NCBI GenBank assembly: GCA_023391725.1
Contig: JAEWAH010000194.1
Span: 1-9,339, forward strand
Direction: 5' to 3'
DNA: 9,339 nucleotides
Source of the DNA: Bacillota bacterium
Lineage (GTDB): Bacteria > Bacillota > Clostridia > Christensenellales > Aristaeellaceae
Shown: positions 1 through 6,622 of the stretch, in pieces
Numbering within the stretch: position 1 is the first letter of the stretch
Layout: every line of letters begins with the position of its first letter
The notes under the pieces: model-generated
Seen by the model: the letters and a program-made list of their open reading frames with translations, nothing else
Database searches by the model: none
What the model was told of the DNA's origin: nothing
Program-made: the position numbers and the translations under genes

Positions 1-1453
1 CCCTAATGGTGCTCATCAAAATCCGGCTTTCCCCGCCGCATTTGGTGACCTCCGTATAGGGGATATGCAACTCTTCCGCCAGGATGGAAAGCACCCGGGG
101 GCTGCAAAAGCCCCCCTGGCAGCGGCCCATCCCGGCCCTGGTGCGGCGCTTCACTCCATCGACAGTATGCGCGCCAAGAGGCCTATGGATGGCCGACTTA
201 ATTTCCGCTTCCGTGACCTGCTCGCACCGGCAGACAAGGCTTCCGTTTTCGGGATTTTCCAGCGCCGCCCGGGCCCGCTCGATGTTGCTCATTTCCCGGA
301 AGGTTTTTTTCAATGGGATGGCGGGCTTCCATTCTTTCTTTTGGGCAAGACCAAGCGCATCTGCGATCTGCGCGCTGAGCATCTCCCCAATGGCTGGGGC
401 GGCAGACAGGCCGGGGCTTTCGATGCCCAGCGCCTCAAAGGCCATGGGTGCGCCTTCCACCGGGCCGATCACAAAGTCTCCTTCCTTTTCATGAGCGCGG
501 ATGCCAGAAAAGGTGGTGATGGTGCCCCGTGTGGTCACATTCCCCCAAGTGAGCTTCGCCGCGTCCAGCACGGCTTTTAAGCCCGTGGCGGTGGTGGCGG
601 TATCCTGGGCGTCGGGGATATCCTCCGCGGAGGGGCCCAGCAGCAGGTTCCCATGCACCGTGGGACTTACCAGGATGCCCTTGCCCATCTTTGTGGGGCA
701 CTGGAACATGGTACGGGAAAACGGCAGGCGGGCCATCCTGTCCAGCAGGTAATATTCCCCCCGTCGGGGGATAATGGTGTATTTCTTATTGGAAATAAGA
801 TTGTGCAGCTTGGCGGATTGTGTTCCGGCGCAGTTGATCACCGCCTGGGCGGTAAATTCCCCGTGGTTGGTGTCCACATGCCACACGTCATTTTCCCGGC
901 GCATACTAAGAACTTCCGTGTCAAAATGAAACTCCGCCCCGTTTAAAACCGCGTGATCCGCCAGGGCAAAGCTGAACTCATACGGGCTGGTGAGGCCGGA
1001 AGTTTCGGCCAGCAGCGCGCCTACGATCTTCGGATTGGTGTTGGGCTCCAATTGAAGCGTTTCTTCCCGTGACAGAAGTTTCAGGCCCGGAACGCCATTT
1101 TTGAGGCCCTGCTCATATAACTCCCGAAGAGTTGCCTGATCTTCCTGCGTAAAGCCCAGCACCAGCGCCCCGGGCTGGGTATAGGGCGCGCCCATCTCCC
1201 GGCAGAGCCCCGGGTACATCTGCGCCCCTTGCACGTTCAGTTTTGCTTTCAGGCTCCCGGGCTTGGCGTCGAACCCCGCGTGCACGATGCCGCTGTTGGC
1301 CTTGCTGGCCCCTTCCGCAACATCCGAGGCTTTTTCCAGCACGGCTATATGCCCTTCGTACCGGGACAGGCTCCGGGCCAGCGCGCAGCCAACCACGCCC
1401 GCGCCGATGATCAACGCATCCAGGTGCAATTGCCATCCCTCTGTTTCTTCCAT
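1..1453 (-). CDS. FAD-dependent dehydrogenase with C-terminal BFD [2Fe-2S] domain (GlpA/LhgO-like), 3' end off window
   Basis: Translating the minus strand from ATG 1453 gives 484 codons without a stop, and the frame is still open at the left edge. Residues 14-22 hold the Rossmann FAD motif GAGVVG, with the ribose-binding acid E40 in VLEK. A DAO-fold signature SKANSGIVHAGFD follows at 50-62. After the oxidase domain come C408-x-C410 and C445-x4-C450, the spacing of a BFD-like [2Fe-2S] domain. This layout is that of the GlpA/LhgO type of anaerobic glycerol-3-phosphate or 2-hydroxyacid dehydrogenase. The substrate cannot be read from sequence. At 484 residues the protein is near the expected full length, so only a short tail is probably missing. 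The start is uncertain: ATG 1453 has only a weak GGAAAG upstream. An in-frame TTG at 1429 is preceded by GAGGG at 7 nt and would give an N-terminus starting just before the FAD strand. In related Clostridia such genes often precede a second flavoprotein and a DUF1667 protein, which would lie to the left. Confidence 0.9.
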   Translation of the reverse strand, partial: MEETEGWQLHLDALIIGAGVVGCALARSLSRYEGHIAVLEKASDVAEGASKANSGIVHAGFDAKPGSLKAKLNVQGAQMYPGLCREMGAPYTQPGALVLGFTQEDQATLRELYEQGLKNGVPGLKLLSREETLQLEPNTNPKIVGALLAETSGLTSPYEFSFALADHAVLNGAEFHFDTEVLSMRRENDVWHVDTNHGEFTAQAVINCAGTQSAKLHNLISNKKYTIIPRRGEYYLLDRMARLPFSRTMFQCPTKMGKGILVSPTVHGNLLLGPSAEDIPDAQDTATTATGLKAVLDAAKLTWGNVTTRGTITTFSGIRAHEKEGDFVIGPVEGAPMAFEALGIESPGLSAAPAIGEMLSAQIADALGLAQKKEWKPAIPLKKTFREMSNIERARAALENPENGSLVCRCEQVTEAEIKSAIHRPLGAHTVDGVKRRTRAGMGRCQGGFCSPRVLSILAEELHIPYTEVTKCGGESRILMSTIR

Positions 1454-1500
1454 TTATAGTGGTCTTTCCAAAATTTTTCTGTTTGAACCATTTTCATTTT

Positions 1501-1530
1501 AGCATAGCCCTCCAGGACATGCCACATCAA
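1501..1530 (-). promoter_or_regulatory. Candidate leftward promoter for the FAD dehydrogenase
   Basis: Read on the minus strand, TTGATG (1530-1525) and TATGCT (1506-1501) are separated by 18 bp. They match the sigma-A -35 and -10 consensus at 4 of 6 positions each. Transcription would start near 1494, leaving an untranslated leader of about 40 nt before ATG 1453. The match is modest and this is an inference from position. Confidence 0.4.
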
Positions 1531-1597
1531 ATTCCCACAAATCGCGCACAAACGAGCATGAAAATATGCTGCATTGCGCACCTTGATGGAAAATACC

Positions 1598-1619
1598 GTG
1601 CAATCTAAAAAATTTGCAC
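1598..1619. promoter_or_regulatory. Dyad GTGCAA-N10-TTGCAC, candidate operator
   Basis: A perfect 6-bp inverted repeat with a 10-bp AT-rich spacer lies between the leftward promoter (about 1501-1530) and the rightward promoter (1715-1743) in the divergent intergenic region. Its size and place suit a dimeric regulator site. No regulator gene is adjacent and no second copy was seen, so it may be chance in AT-rich sequence. The rest of 1454-1793 holds no gene. Confidence 0.3.
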
Positions 1620-1714
1620 CTATTTGGTTTTGCAAAGCTGTTTCCGTGACATTTCTTTAGTGATCGGTTTTGCTGTTTTGAAACATTTTACAGTACAAAT
1701 CAGGCAGAACATGG

Positions 1715-1743
1715 ATGACAAACGGGTTTATCAAATATATAAT
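1715..1743 (+). promoter_or_regulatory. Sigma-A promoter for the first secreted paralogue
   Basis: ATGACA at 1715-1720 (5 of 6 to TTGACA) and a perfect TATAAT at 1738-1743 are separated by exactly 17 bp. Predicted transcription starts near 1750, giving a leader of about 44 nt. AAAGGAG at 1781-1787 sits 6 nt before ATG 1794. The geometry is close to ideal and suggests substantial expression. Confidence 0.8.
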
Positions 1744-1793
1744 GGGAATGTCATATCGCGCAGATGCGGTATGAATGAAGAAAGGAGACCCTT

Positions 1794-3377
1794 ATGTACA
1801 GCCGCAAATTCATCGCCCTTGTGCTGGCGTTTGCGCTGCTGGCCTTCCCCGTCCTTTCCTTGGGGGAAGCTGCGCCTAAATCCTTTTTGGATCAGGCGTT
1901 TGAGGCTGGACGCAGCGTAAAAACCACCGTGACCTTCACCCCTGGCGACATGCTGACCCAGGATCCCACCTTGTCCATCGCCGCCGACCTGCTCAAAGTC
2001 CTGAAGGTGGAAGCCTCCAAGCAAAAGCAGGGTGATACCGCGCTGGAAAAGGTCGAACTGTTCCTGCAGGACAAATCCTCCCTGGATTTTTCGCTCCTGA
2101 AGGAATCCGATCAGTTCCACATCCTGAGCAACCTCCTGGGCGGGCAGGTGCTCTCCTTCACGCCGGAAGAGTTCGTAGCGCTGTATACGAACATGCTGGA
2201 GAGCGTGTCCAAAGATGTCCCCGGCTTTGACGCCAAGATGCTGGAGTCGATGAAGGCCTCCATCGCCGCCTCCATGTCCAGCTCGATGCAAGCCTCCAAG
2301 GAGGCCCCCAAGGACCTGAAGGACATCGCCGGGTATATGGAGCTTGATCCCGACAGCCTTCAAAAGGATCTTGTGGATCCCATCATCGCCTGGTATGCAG
2401 ACATCACGTCCAAGCCGGAAGTCACCCAGGGCACCTTTGAAGGTGAAAAGCACGACCCCGCCGTCACGCAGAAGGTGTACACCATTTCTGCGGAGCAGGT
2501 GAAGGCCGCGATTGCGATCTTCTCTAACTGGGCGACCCGTGACCAGAACCTCGATTGGTTCATGAAGAAGGCCGCTTCCTCAGGGTCTCAGCCGCTCCCG
2601 ACCAAGGAAGAGATGCGCGCGGAGCTTGCGGCCCTGCCCGAGGAATTTGCAAAGGGAGCCGCATCCGCGTCCGAATCAATCACCATCACAGAGCTTTTGG
2701 ACGCTCAAGGCGCCACCAAAGCCTTTGAGGTAAAGACCGTGGTCGCCGACGAAGCCTCCACACCCACGACCCCCATCCTGGCCGGAAAGTATGTAAAGAC
2801 CGAGGCGGATGGCGTGACCACGCTGTACAGCCTGGATTTCGGCGCGGAGGGGGATACCGTAGCCCTTTCCCTCACAAGCAAGGAGACCCCCGATGCCACC
2901 GAGGGCGATGCCACTGTTACCACCACTTCGTGGCAGCTTGCGGGCAGCGTCAAAGAATCCGGCACGGAAACGATGAACTTTGCCCTGGGCTTTGACAGCA
3001 AGAAGGCGAAGGCCGCCGAGTCCACCCAGGATGACTGGAAGCTGGACATCACCGTTAACACCGCCGGCATGCCTTTGAGCGCAAGCTTTGCGGGTTCCGA
3101 AAAGTCCGTGCTAAGCGGTGTGGATGCCAAGGCTGACGGCAAGGTAGACATAAGCGTCCTTGGCGCGCCCGCCCTGACCATCAACTACACCACCGCCTCC
3201 GGCGATACCGCTGCCCTGCCTACCGTTCCCGCTGACAGCGTGCGCCTGGGCAAGATGACCCAAGAAGAATTGGACGCTTGGGGACAGGAAGCTTCTACGG
3301 TTGTCATGGGCCAGTTGATGGGCCTGATGTCCAACCTGCCGCCTTCCATCCTGGCACTGTTTAGCGGCAACCAATAA
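1794..3377 (+). CDS. Secreted protein of unknown family, paralogue A of a tandem pair
   Basis: This gene encodes 527 residues with no family I recognise. The N-terminus is a clear signal peptide: basic MYSRK, a hydrophobic core through about residue 20, and a likely cleavage after GEA (residue 26). There is no lipobox, no later membrane segment, no cysteine, and no LPxTG-like C-terminus, so the product is probably exported as a soluble or loosely wall-associated protein. Residues 77-97 and 117-126 (GQVLSFTPEE) are nearly the same in the neighbour at 3535-5163. The C-terminal block 482-520, from SVRLGKM to NLPPSIL, is 33 of 39 identical to it. The middle is diverged. A Met/Ser/Ala-rich stretch around 150-170 looks helical, while the second half alternates polar and hydrophobic residues as in beta-sheet. 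It has its own good promoter and AAAGGAG, and is followed by a strong terminator. Function is unknown. Confidence 0.93.
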   Translation: MYSRKFIALVLAFALLAFPVLSLGEAAPKSFLDQAFEAGRSVKTTVTFTPGDMLTQDPTLSIAADLLKVLKVEASKQKQGDTALEKVELFLQDKSSLDFSLLKESDQFHILSNLLGGQVLSFTPEEFVALYTNMLESVSKDVPGFDAKMLESMKASIAASMSSSMQASKEAPKDLKDIAGYMELDPDSLQKDLVDPIIAWYADITSKPEVTQGTFEGEKHDPAVTQKVYTISAEQVKAAIAIFSNWATRDQNLDWFMKKAASSGSQPLPTKEEMRAELAALPEEFAKGAASASESITITELLDAQGATKAFEVKTVVADEASTPTTPILAGKYVKTEADGVTTLYSLDFGAEGDTVALSLTSKETPDATEGDATVTTTSWQLAGSVKESGTETMNFALGFDSKKAKAAESTQDDWKLDITVNTAGMPLSASFAGSEKSVLSGVDAKADGKVDISVLGAPALTINYTTASGDTAALPTVPADSVRLGKMTQEELDAWGQEASTVVMGQLMGLMSNLPPSILALFSGNQ

Positions 3378-3403
3378 GGATAGGTCTCCCTTTCAAAGCA
3401 CAG

Positions 3404-3445
3404 CGCTCCTTCCCGGGCCAACACCCCGGGGAGGGGCGTTTTTTT
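3404..3445 (+). terminator. Intrinsic terminator between the paralogues
   Basis: A 14-bp GC-rich stem (3404-3417 with 3425-3438, including G-U pairs) has a 7-nt loop and is followed directly by seven T. It begins 26 bp after the stop of the upstream gene. It should end most transcripts of paralogue A before paralogue B. Confidence 0.9.
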
Positions 3446-3534
3446 CACGGTGGACGGATACCGGCGGCCCATACAGCATATACATAGGCACTGACTGCGT
3501 GTTGTGCGCGACAGGCACAAGAAAGGAGTACCCT

Positions 3535-5163
3535 ATGAAAACCCGCAAACTTACAGCGCTCATATTGGCGCTGGCGCTCCTCGCCTTCCCCGTTTTTTCC
3601 ATGGCTGAGGCCGCGCCTTCCTCCTTCCTTGCAAAGGCATATGAGGCCGGGCGCAATGTAAAAACAACGATCACATTCCTCCCCGGGAATGAGATGACCC
3701 GCAATCCTTCTTTAAGGCTGTTCGCCGATCTTTTTAACGTCCTGCGGATGGAAACAACCACGCAAAAGCAGGGCGATACTGCGTTTGAAAAGTTTGAGCT
3801 GTTCCTTCAGGACAAATCTTCCCTTTCCCTCACCGCCCTGGCGGACGATAATGAATTCCACATCATGAGCAATTTCCTGGGGGATCAGGTCTTATCCTTT
3901 ACGCCGGAAGAATACATGACCATGTATTTCAACATGATGGAGGCGGATCTGAAAGACTCGGGCGCCCCCGAGGAAGAGATCGCCTTTATGAAGGCATATC
4001 AGAGAGTGTATATATCCTTGCTGAAAGGGGAATTCCCCGATCTTTCAAAATTCGATGCCAAAAGCCTGCAAAAGGACCTGATATTGCCCATTAACGCATG
4101 GATCAGCGGGCTTCTTGCCTCTCCCAAAACCACCACAGGCGTTTTTGAGAGCGATAAGCACGATACCGCCACCACCAAGGCTGCATATTCCCTCTCCGCG
4201 GACAAGATCGGCGATTTCCTGGACATCATCACCACCTGGGCAGTCAAGGATGAAAATCTTGATCAGCTCCTTAACATAACTTCCACCATGTTCCCCGAGT
4301 ACGGCGACCTTAATCCCTACAAGGAAGATGTTAAAAAGGCCTATCAAGAGATACCGGGATCGTTCCGCAAAGAAATCGCCCCCGCCTTTGTACAGCCCAT
4401 TACCCTTACCGTCTTCCTGGATGAGGGTGGCCTTTTGAAAGCCGCGGAGCTTAATGCCCGGTTTGCGGGCAGCGAGCCCGAGGATCCGGATGTGCTCATT
4501 ACAGCCGGGCAATACACAAAAACAGAGGCGGATGGCGTAACTGATCTGTACAGCCTGGACATCGCCCCCAGCAAAGCGGGGATCGCCAGCCCCACGGCCA
4601 AGTATGGTTTTGATCTGCCGGGGGCGGACAGCGTTTCCCTCTCCTTCTCCCACAAGGCCGCCGCGCCCCAGACAAAGGGGGAGGATACCGTTGCCGCCAA
4701 GAAGTGGCGGTTCCTAACGATCATTAAAGGCTCGGGCGTGGAACTGTTTGTCTTAAGGCTCAATTATGAAGGCCAAACCGTTTCTTCCGCGAAGGCCATC
4801 CAGAAGGATTGGACGCTGAACGTTTACGTAAGCCCCCAGGGCCGCGCCACAGGCGCAAGCCTCTCCGGCTCCGAAAAAAGCGTCCTGGAAGGGAAAGATA
4901 CAAAAGCCGAGGGGAAAGTGGACGTATATTACATGGGTGCAAAGCCCGCGCTCACCATCGCCTATACTACCCAGACCGGGGAGCCGGAAGACCTGCCCGT
5001 GATCCCCAAGGACAGCGTGCGCCTTGGCAAAATGACTTTGGAAGAGCTGGAGGCTTGGGGGCAGGAAGCCGCCCCGGTGGTCATGGGGCAAATAATGGGC
5101 CTGATATCCAACCTACCGCCTTCCATCCTGAAAGTGATCTACGGCAACCCAACTGAGGAATAA
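3535..5163 (+). CDS. Secreted protein of unknown family, paralogue B of a tandem pair
   Basis: The product has 542 residues. ATG 3535 is chosen because AAAGGAG at 3522-3528 lies 6 nt upstream, the same arrangement as paralogue A, and because it starts a signal peptide (MKTRK, hydrophobic core, likely cleavage after AEA at residue 26). An in-frame ATG at 3499 would add 12 residues before it and is unlikely. No cysteine, lipobox, wall-sorting motif or second membrane segment is seen. It aligns without gaps to paralogue A through residue 97, and again at its C-terminal block 494-532. The centre is diverged: around 140-170 it has an acidic/aromatic helical stretch instead of the Met/Ser-rich one. 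The pair arose by an old tandem duplication. No convincing promoter lies between the terminator and this gene; TATACA at 3479-3484 lacks a well-spaced -35. No intrinsic terminator follows closely. Function is unknown. Confidence 0.93.
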   Translation: MKTRKLTALILALALLAFPVFSMAEAAPSSFLAKAYEAGRNVKTTITFLPGNEMTRNPSLRLFADLFNVLRMETTTQKQGDTAFEKFELFLQDKSSLSLTALADDNEFHIMSNFLGDQVLSFTPEEYMTMYFNMMEADLKDSGAPEEEIAFMKAYQRVYISLLKGEFPDLSKFDAKSLQKDLILPINAWISGLLASPKTTTGVFESDKHDTATTKAAYSLSADKIGDFLDIITTWAVKDENLDQLLNITSTMFPEYGDLNPYKEDVKKAYQEIPGSFRKEIAPAFVQPITLTVFLDEGGLLKAAELNARFAGSEPEDPDVLITAGQYTKTEADGVTDLYSLDIAPSKAGIASPTAKYGFDLPGADSVSLSFSHKAAAPQTKGEDTVAAKKWRFLTIIKGSGVELFVLRLNYEGQTVSSAKAIQKDWTLNVYVSPQGRATGASLSGSEKSVLEGKDTKAEGKVDVYYMGAKPALTIAYTTQTGEPEDLPVIPKDSVRLGKMTLEELEAWGQEAAPVVMGQIMGLISNLPPSILKVIYGNPTEE

Positions 5164-5226
5164 CCGCATGTCTTCCGGCTTTCCGGACAGCAACACAAAA
5201 ATCTCTCCCCTCTTCCCGGCTCTCTC

Positions 5227-5245
5227 CTTGAGTAAACGGTGATTT
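5227..5245 (+). repeat. Direct repeat, left copy
   Basis: CTTGAGTAAACggTGATTT matches 5380-5398 at 17 of 19 positions, the only changes being GG to AA. A preceding TCTC is also shared, with one extra C here. The two copies flank the palindrome at 5278-5363. Confidence 0.75.
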
Positions 5246-5277
5246 AGGGATTCGTTGGGTTGCACAGCCAAGGCGCG

Positions 5278-5363
5278 TTCTGGATTGCTTCGGTCGCTGG
5301 CTCCCCCGCAATGACGCGAAAGCCCGGCGTTCGTCATTGCGAGCCGTGCGAAGCAATCCAGAA
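5278..5363. repeat. Long imperfect palindrome, dispersed-repeat type
   Basis: The outer arms are a perfect 15-bp inverted repeat: TTCTGGATTGCTTCG at 5278-5292 and CGAAGCAATCCAGAA at 5349-5363. Inside is a perfect 10-bp pair, CGCAATGACG at 5307-5316 and CGTCATTGCG at 5332-5341, around a 15-nt loop. The interval between the two stems is longer on the left (14 nt) than the right (7 nt). The GGATTGCTTCG...CGCAATGACG wording matches, from memory, a dispersed palindromic repeat seen in many bacterial genomes. It has no coding capacity and no terminator T-run. Confidence 0.8.
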
Positions 5364-5379
5364 CCTGCGTATGCATTCT

Positions 5380-5398
5380 CTTGAGTAAACAATGATTT
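5380..5398 (+). repeat. Direct repeat, right copy
   Basis: CTTGAGTAAACaaTGATTT is the partner of 5227-5245, 153 bp downstream of it. Seventeen of 19 positions agree. Confidence 0.75.
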
Positions 5399-5463
5399 TA
5401 CTTTGCGGTCATGCTGTATTTAGGTTTTTGATTTTCAGTTGTGTGGAATCAGCCAACCAAAAG

Positions 5464-5531
5464 CCTTCCCTGCTTTAGCGGGGAAGGTGGCGCGCCAGCG
5501 CCGGATGAGGTGTAGGGCGTTGTGAGCGCCC
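5464..5531. repeat. Three-hairpin repeat module, copy 1
   Basis: Three stem-loops follow one another. Stem A is 10 bp with a TTTA loop (5464-5473 with 5478-5487). Stem B is GGCGC/GCGCC with loop GCCA (5489-5502). Stem C is GGGCG/CGCCC with a 7-nt loop (5515-5531) preceded by TGTA. The same order recurs in copy 2. The wording resembles a dispersed repeat I recall from Clostridia genomes. Confidence 0.65.
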
Positions 5532-5539
5532 GTTCCATT

Positions 5540-5599
5540 CCCCTTAAGAGGAGGGGGGGCGCGCAGCGCCGGGGTGGTTGATTGTAGGGCGCGACGCCC
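5540..5599. repeat. Three-hairpin repeat module, copy 2
   Basis: This is a diverged tandem copy of 5464-5531. Stem A is weak (CCCCT 5540-5544 with AGGGG 5552-5556). Stem B is again GGCGC/GCGCC, with loop GCA (5558-5570). Stem C is again GGGCG/CGCCC, with loop CGA (5587-5599), preceded by TGTA. Stems B and C lie 69 and 72 bp after those of copy 1. Their stem sequences are kept while loops and linkers differ. Confidence 0.6.
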
Positions 5600-5759
5600 T
5601 GGGGCGCCGCTTTCGGGCCAACGATAGCCCTTCGCACTGAACTGCGCTCCGCTTGTCCAGCGTTCCGCCTGCTCTGGTTGCGCCTTCGCAGGCTTCAGGC
5701 TCGCTGCGCTCGCCCTTCGGGTTAACTCCCCCTGCACTCCCCATATCCCCCTTAAAGCG

Positions 5760-5781
5760 CCCAGGGCCTGCGGGCCCTGGG
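5760..5781. repeat. GC-rich hairpin in structured intergenic stretch
   Basis: CCCAGGGCC at 5760-5768 and GGCCCTGGG at 5773-5781 form a perfect 9-bp stem with a TGCG loop. No T-run follows, so it is not a terminator. It lies in a GC-rich stretch (5600-5870) with no gene and at least one further hairpin near 5807-5826. Confidence 0.6.
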
Positions 5782-5882
5782 CCCAGAGAGGATGCTCCTC
5801 CGAAAGGCTCCTCCGCTTGCGGGAGCTGTCGAGCGATGTGAGACTAAGGGAGTGGGCAATTATCCCGCGCATTGCTTAATAT

Positions 5883-5918
5883 AAAAAAGAGCAGGCGGGA
5901 GCCCAGGCCTCCGTCTGC
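5883..5918 (-). terminator. Terminator of the NUDIX-membrane protein-GNAT operon
   Basis: On the minus strand, arms at 5918-5907 and 5902-5891 form a 12-bp stem with two mismatches and one G-U pair around a 4-nt loop. TCTTTTTT follows. It lies about 85 nt beyond the acetyltransferase stop at 6003 and is the first good terminator downstream of that operon. Confidence 0.7.
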
Positions 5919-5937
5919 GCCGTTCCATAAATATTTA

Positions 5938-5974
5938 CCCCTTCCCGGATTTTCTCCGGAAAGGGGCTTTTTTT
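5938..5974 (+). terminator. Plus-strand intrinsic terminator
   Basis: Arms 5938-5949 and 5955-5966 make a 12-bp stem with one mismatch and a TTTTC loop. They are followed by C and seven T (5968-5974). The T-run fits plus-strand transcripts. On the minus strand only an A/T-mixed tract follows, so any use by the convergent operon would be weak. The nearest plus-strand gene ends at 5163, about 775 bp upstream. Confidence 0.8.
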
Positions 5975-6002
5975 CACGCAAAATCTTCCGATATATTTAG
6001 TG

Positions 6003-6593
6003 CTATTTATTCTCCGTGCGGCTGCCCTGCCTGCGCCAGTCCTCCCGGAGGATGGCGTACAGCTCCACGTCCACATACTTTGTTTTGTTGAACAGGCGGC
6101 TGCGCAGCGTTCCTTCCCTTTGCATGCCCACCTTCACCATCACCCGGCCGCTGGCAGGATTATCTGACTCGTGCTGGGCCTCAATCCGATTCAGGTTCAG
6201 CGTCTCAAAGCCAAAGCGTAAAATCGCGGCCAGCGCCTCGGTCATGTACCCTTGGTTCCAATAGGTCCTGGAAAGGCTGTAGCCCACCTCGGCCGAGCGG
6301 TTTTCCCCACTGACCCACATAAAGCCGATGGTGCCGATCACCTTGCCCGTGCCTTTCAGCTGAATGCAAAAGCTGCTGGGCATGCCGGCGCGGTATTGGC
6401 GCAGCACGTAGCGTATATACGCGCGCGTTTGATGGATGTTTTGGTGGGCGTCCCACAGCACGTGCCGTGCCACCTGCGGATCGCAGGAATATTCGAAGAT
6501 GTCCCGTGCGTCGCCCATGCGCATGCTGCGCAAGGTAAGCCGGGGCGTGGTCAGCTCCGGCAAGCGGGTAAACACATTTTCAAAAAATTGCAT
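6003..6593 (-). CDS. GNAT-family N-acetyltransferase (RimJ/RimL type)
   Basis: This 196-residue protein transfers an acetyl group from acetyl-CoA to an amine, probably in the cytoplasm. The N-terminal TPRLTLRSMRMGDA (16-29) is the usual opening of the RimJ/RimL-like Acetyltransf_3 group. The hydrophobic strand KVIGTIGFMWV (84-94), the block AEVGYSLSRTYWNQGYMTEA (101-120) carrying the acetyl-CoA pyrophosphate loop at NQGYMTEA, and the late NPASGRVMVKVGMQREG (145-161) complete the fold. Length is normal. These features establish family but not substrate: ribosomal protein N-termini, antibiotics and small amines are all possible. GAAGG lies 10 nt before the ATG. The gene starts 20 bp after the stop of the small membrane protein, so it is probably the last gene of a three-gene operon, ended by the terminator at 5883-5918. 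Confidence 0.92.
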   Translation of the reverse strand: MQFFENVFTRLPELTTPRLTLRSMRMGDARDIFEYSCDPQVARHVLWDAHQNIHQTRAYIRYVLRQYRAGMPSSFCIQLKGTGKVIGTIGFMWVSGENRSAEVGYSLSRTYWNQGYMTEALAAILRFGFETLNLNRIEAQHESDNPASGRVMVKVGMQREGTLRSRLFNKTKYVDVELYAILREDWRRQGSRTENK

Positions 6594-6610
6594 ATTATCT
6601 TTGCCTTCAC

Positions 6611-6622
6611 GCCTTATAAGGC
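6611..6622. repeat. 12-bp perfect palindrome across a stop codon
   Basis: GCCTTATAAGGC spans the TAA stop of the small membrane protein gene (6616-6614) and lies 18 bp before the acetyltransferase ATG. It has no T-run. It could be a protein-binding site, an mRNA structure at the gene junction, or chance. Confidence 0.4.

Larger units (their letters stand above)
5164..6002. other. 839-bp gene-free, repeat-rich region
   Basis: I see no believable gene between the paralogue B stop and the acetyltransferase stop. Open frames here are low-complexity, lack ribosome binding sites and cross palindromes. The region contains, in order: a weak hairpin near 5169-5189 without a T-run, a long palindrome flanked by direct repeats, two three-hairpin modules, a GC-rich stretch (5600-5870) with further hairpins, and two terminators on opposite strands. 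Such islands of dispersed non-coding repeats are common in Clostridia. Confidence 0.75.

Noticed and set aside
65..1436. Several open frames of 70-171 codons on both strands within the flavoprotein
   Set aside because: They are out-of-frame or antisense shadows. The minus-strand frame from 1453 carries the FAD motif and the four BFD cysteines.
1731..2453. 240-codon minus-strand frame opposite paralogue A
   Set aside because: The composition is Gly/His/Gln-rich, typical of an antisense shadow. It extends into the promoter region and lacks a ribosome binding site.
4045..4653. 202-codon minus-strand frame opposite paralogue B
   Set aside because: It is an antisense shadow of a clearly coding plus-strand frame, with no ribosome binding site or recognisable domain.
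5169..5189. Terminator directly after paralogue B
   Set aside because: The hairpin is bulged and no T-run follows it.
5081..5392. Minus-strand frames of 87-103 codons across the palindrome
   Set aside because: They read through a dispersed palindromic repeat, and translations of this kind are commonly mis-annotated as proteins. They have no start signal or domain.
5435..5872. 145-codon minus-strand frame and smaller ones over the GC-rich repeats
   Set aside because: They cross several hairpins and repeat modules, are Ala/Pro/Arg-rich, and lack a ribosome binding site. They are best explained as non-coding repeats.
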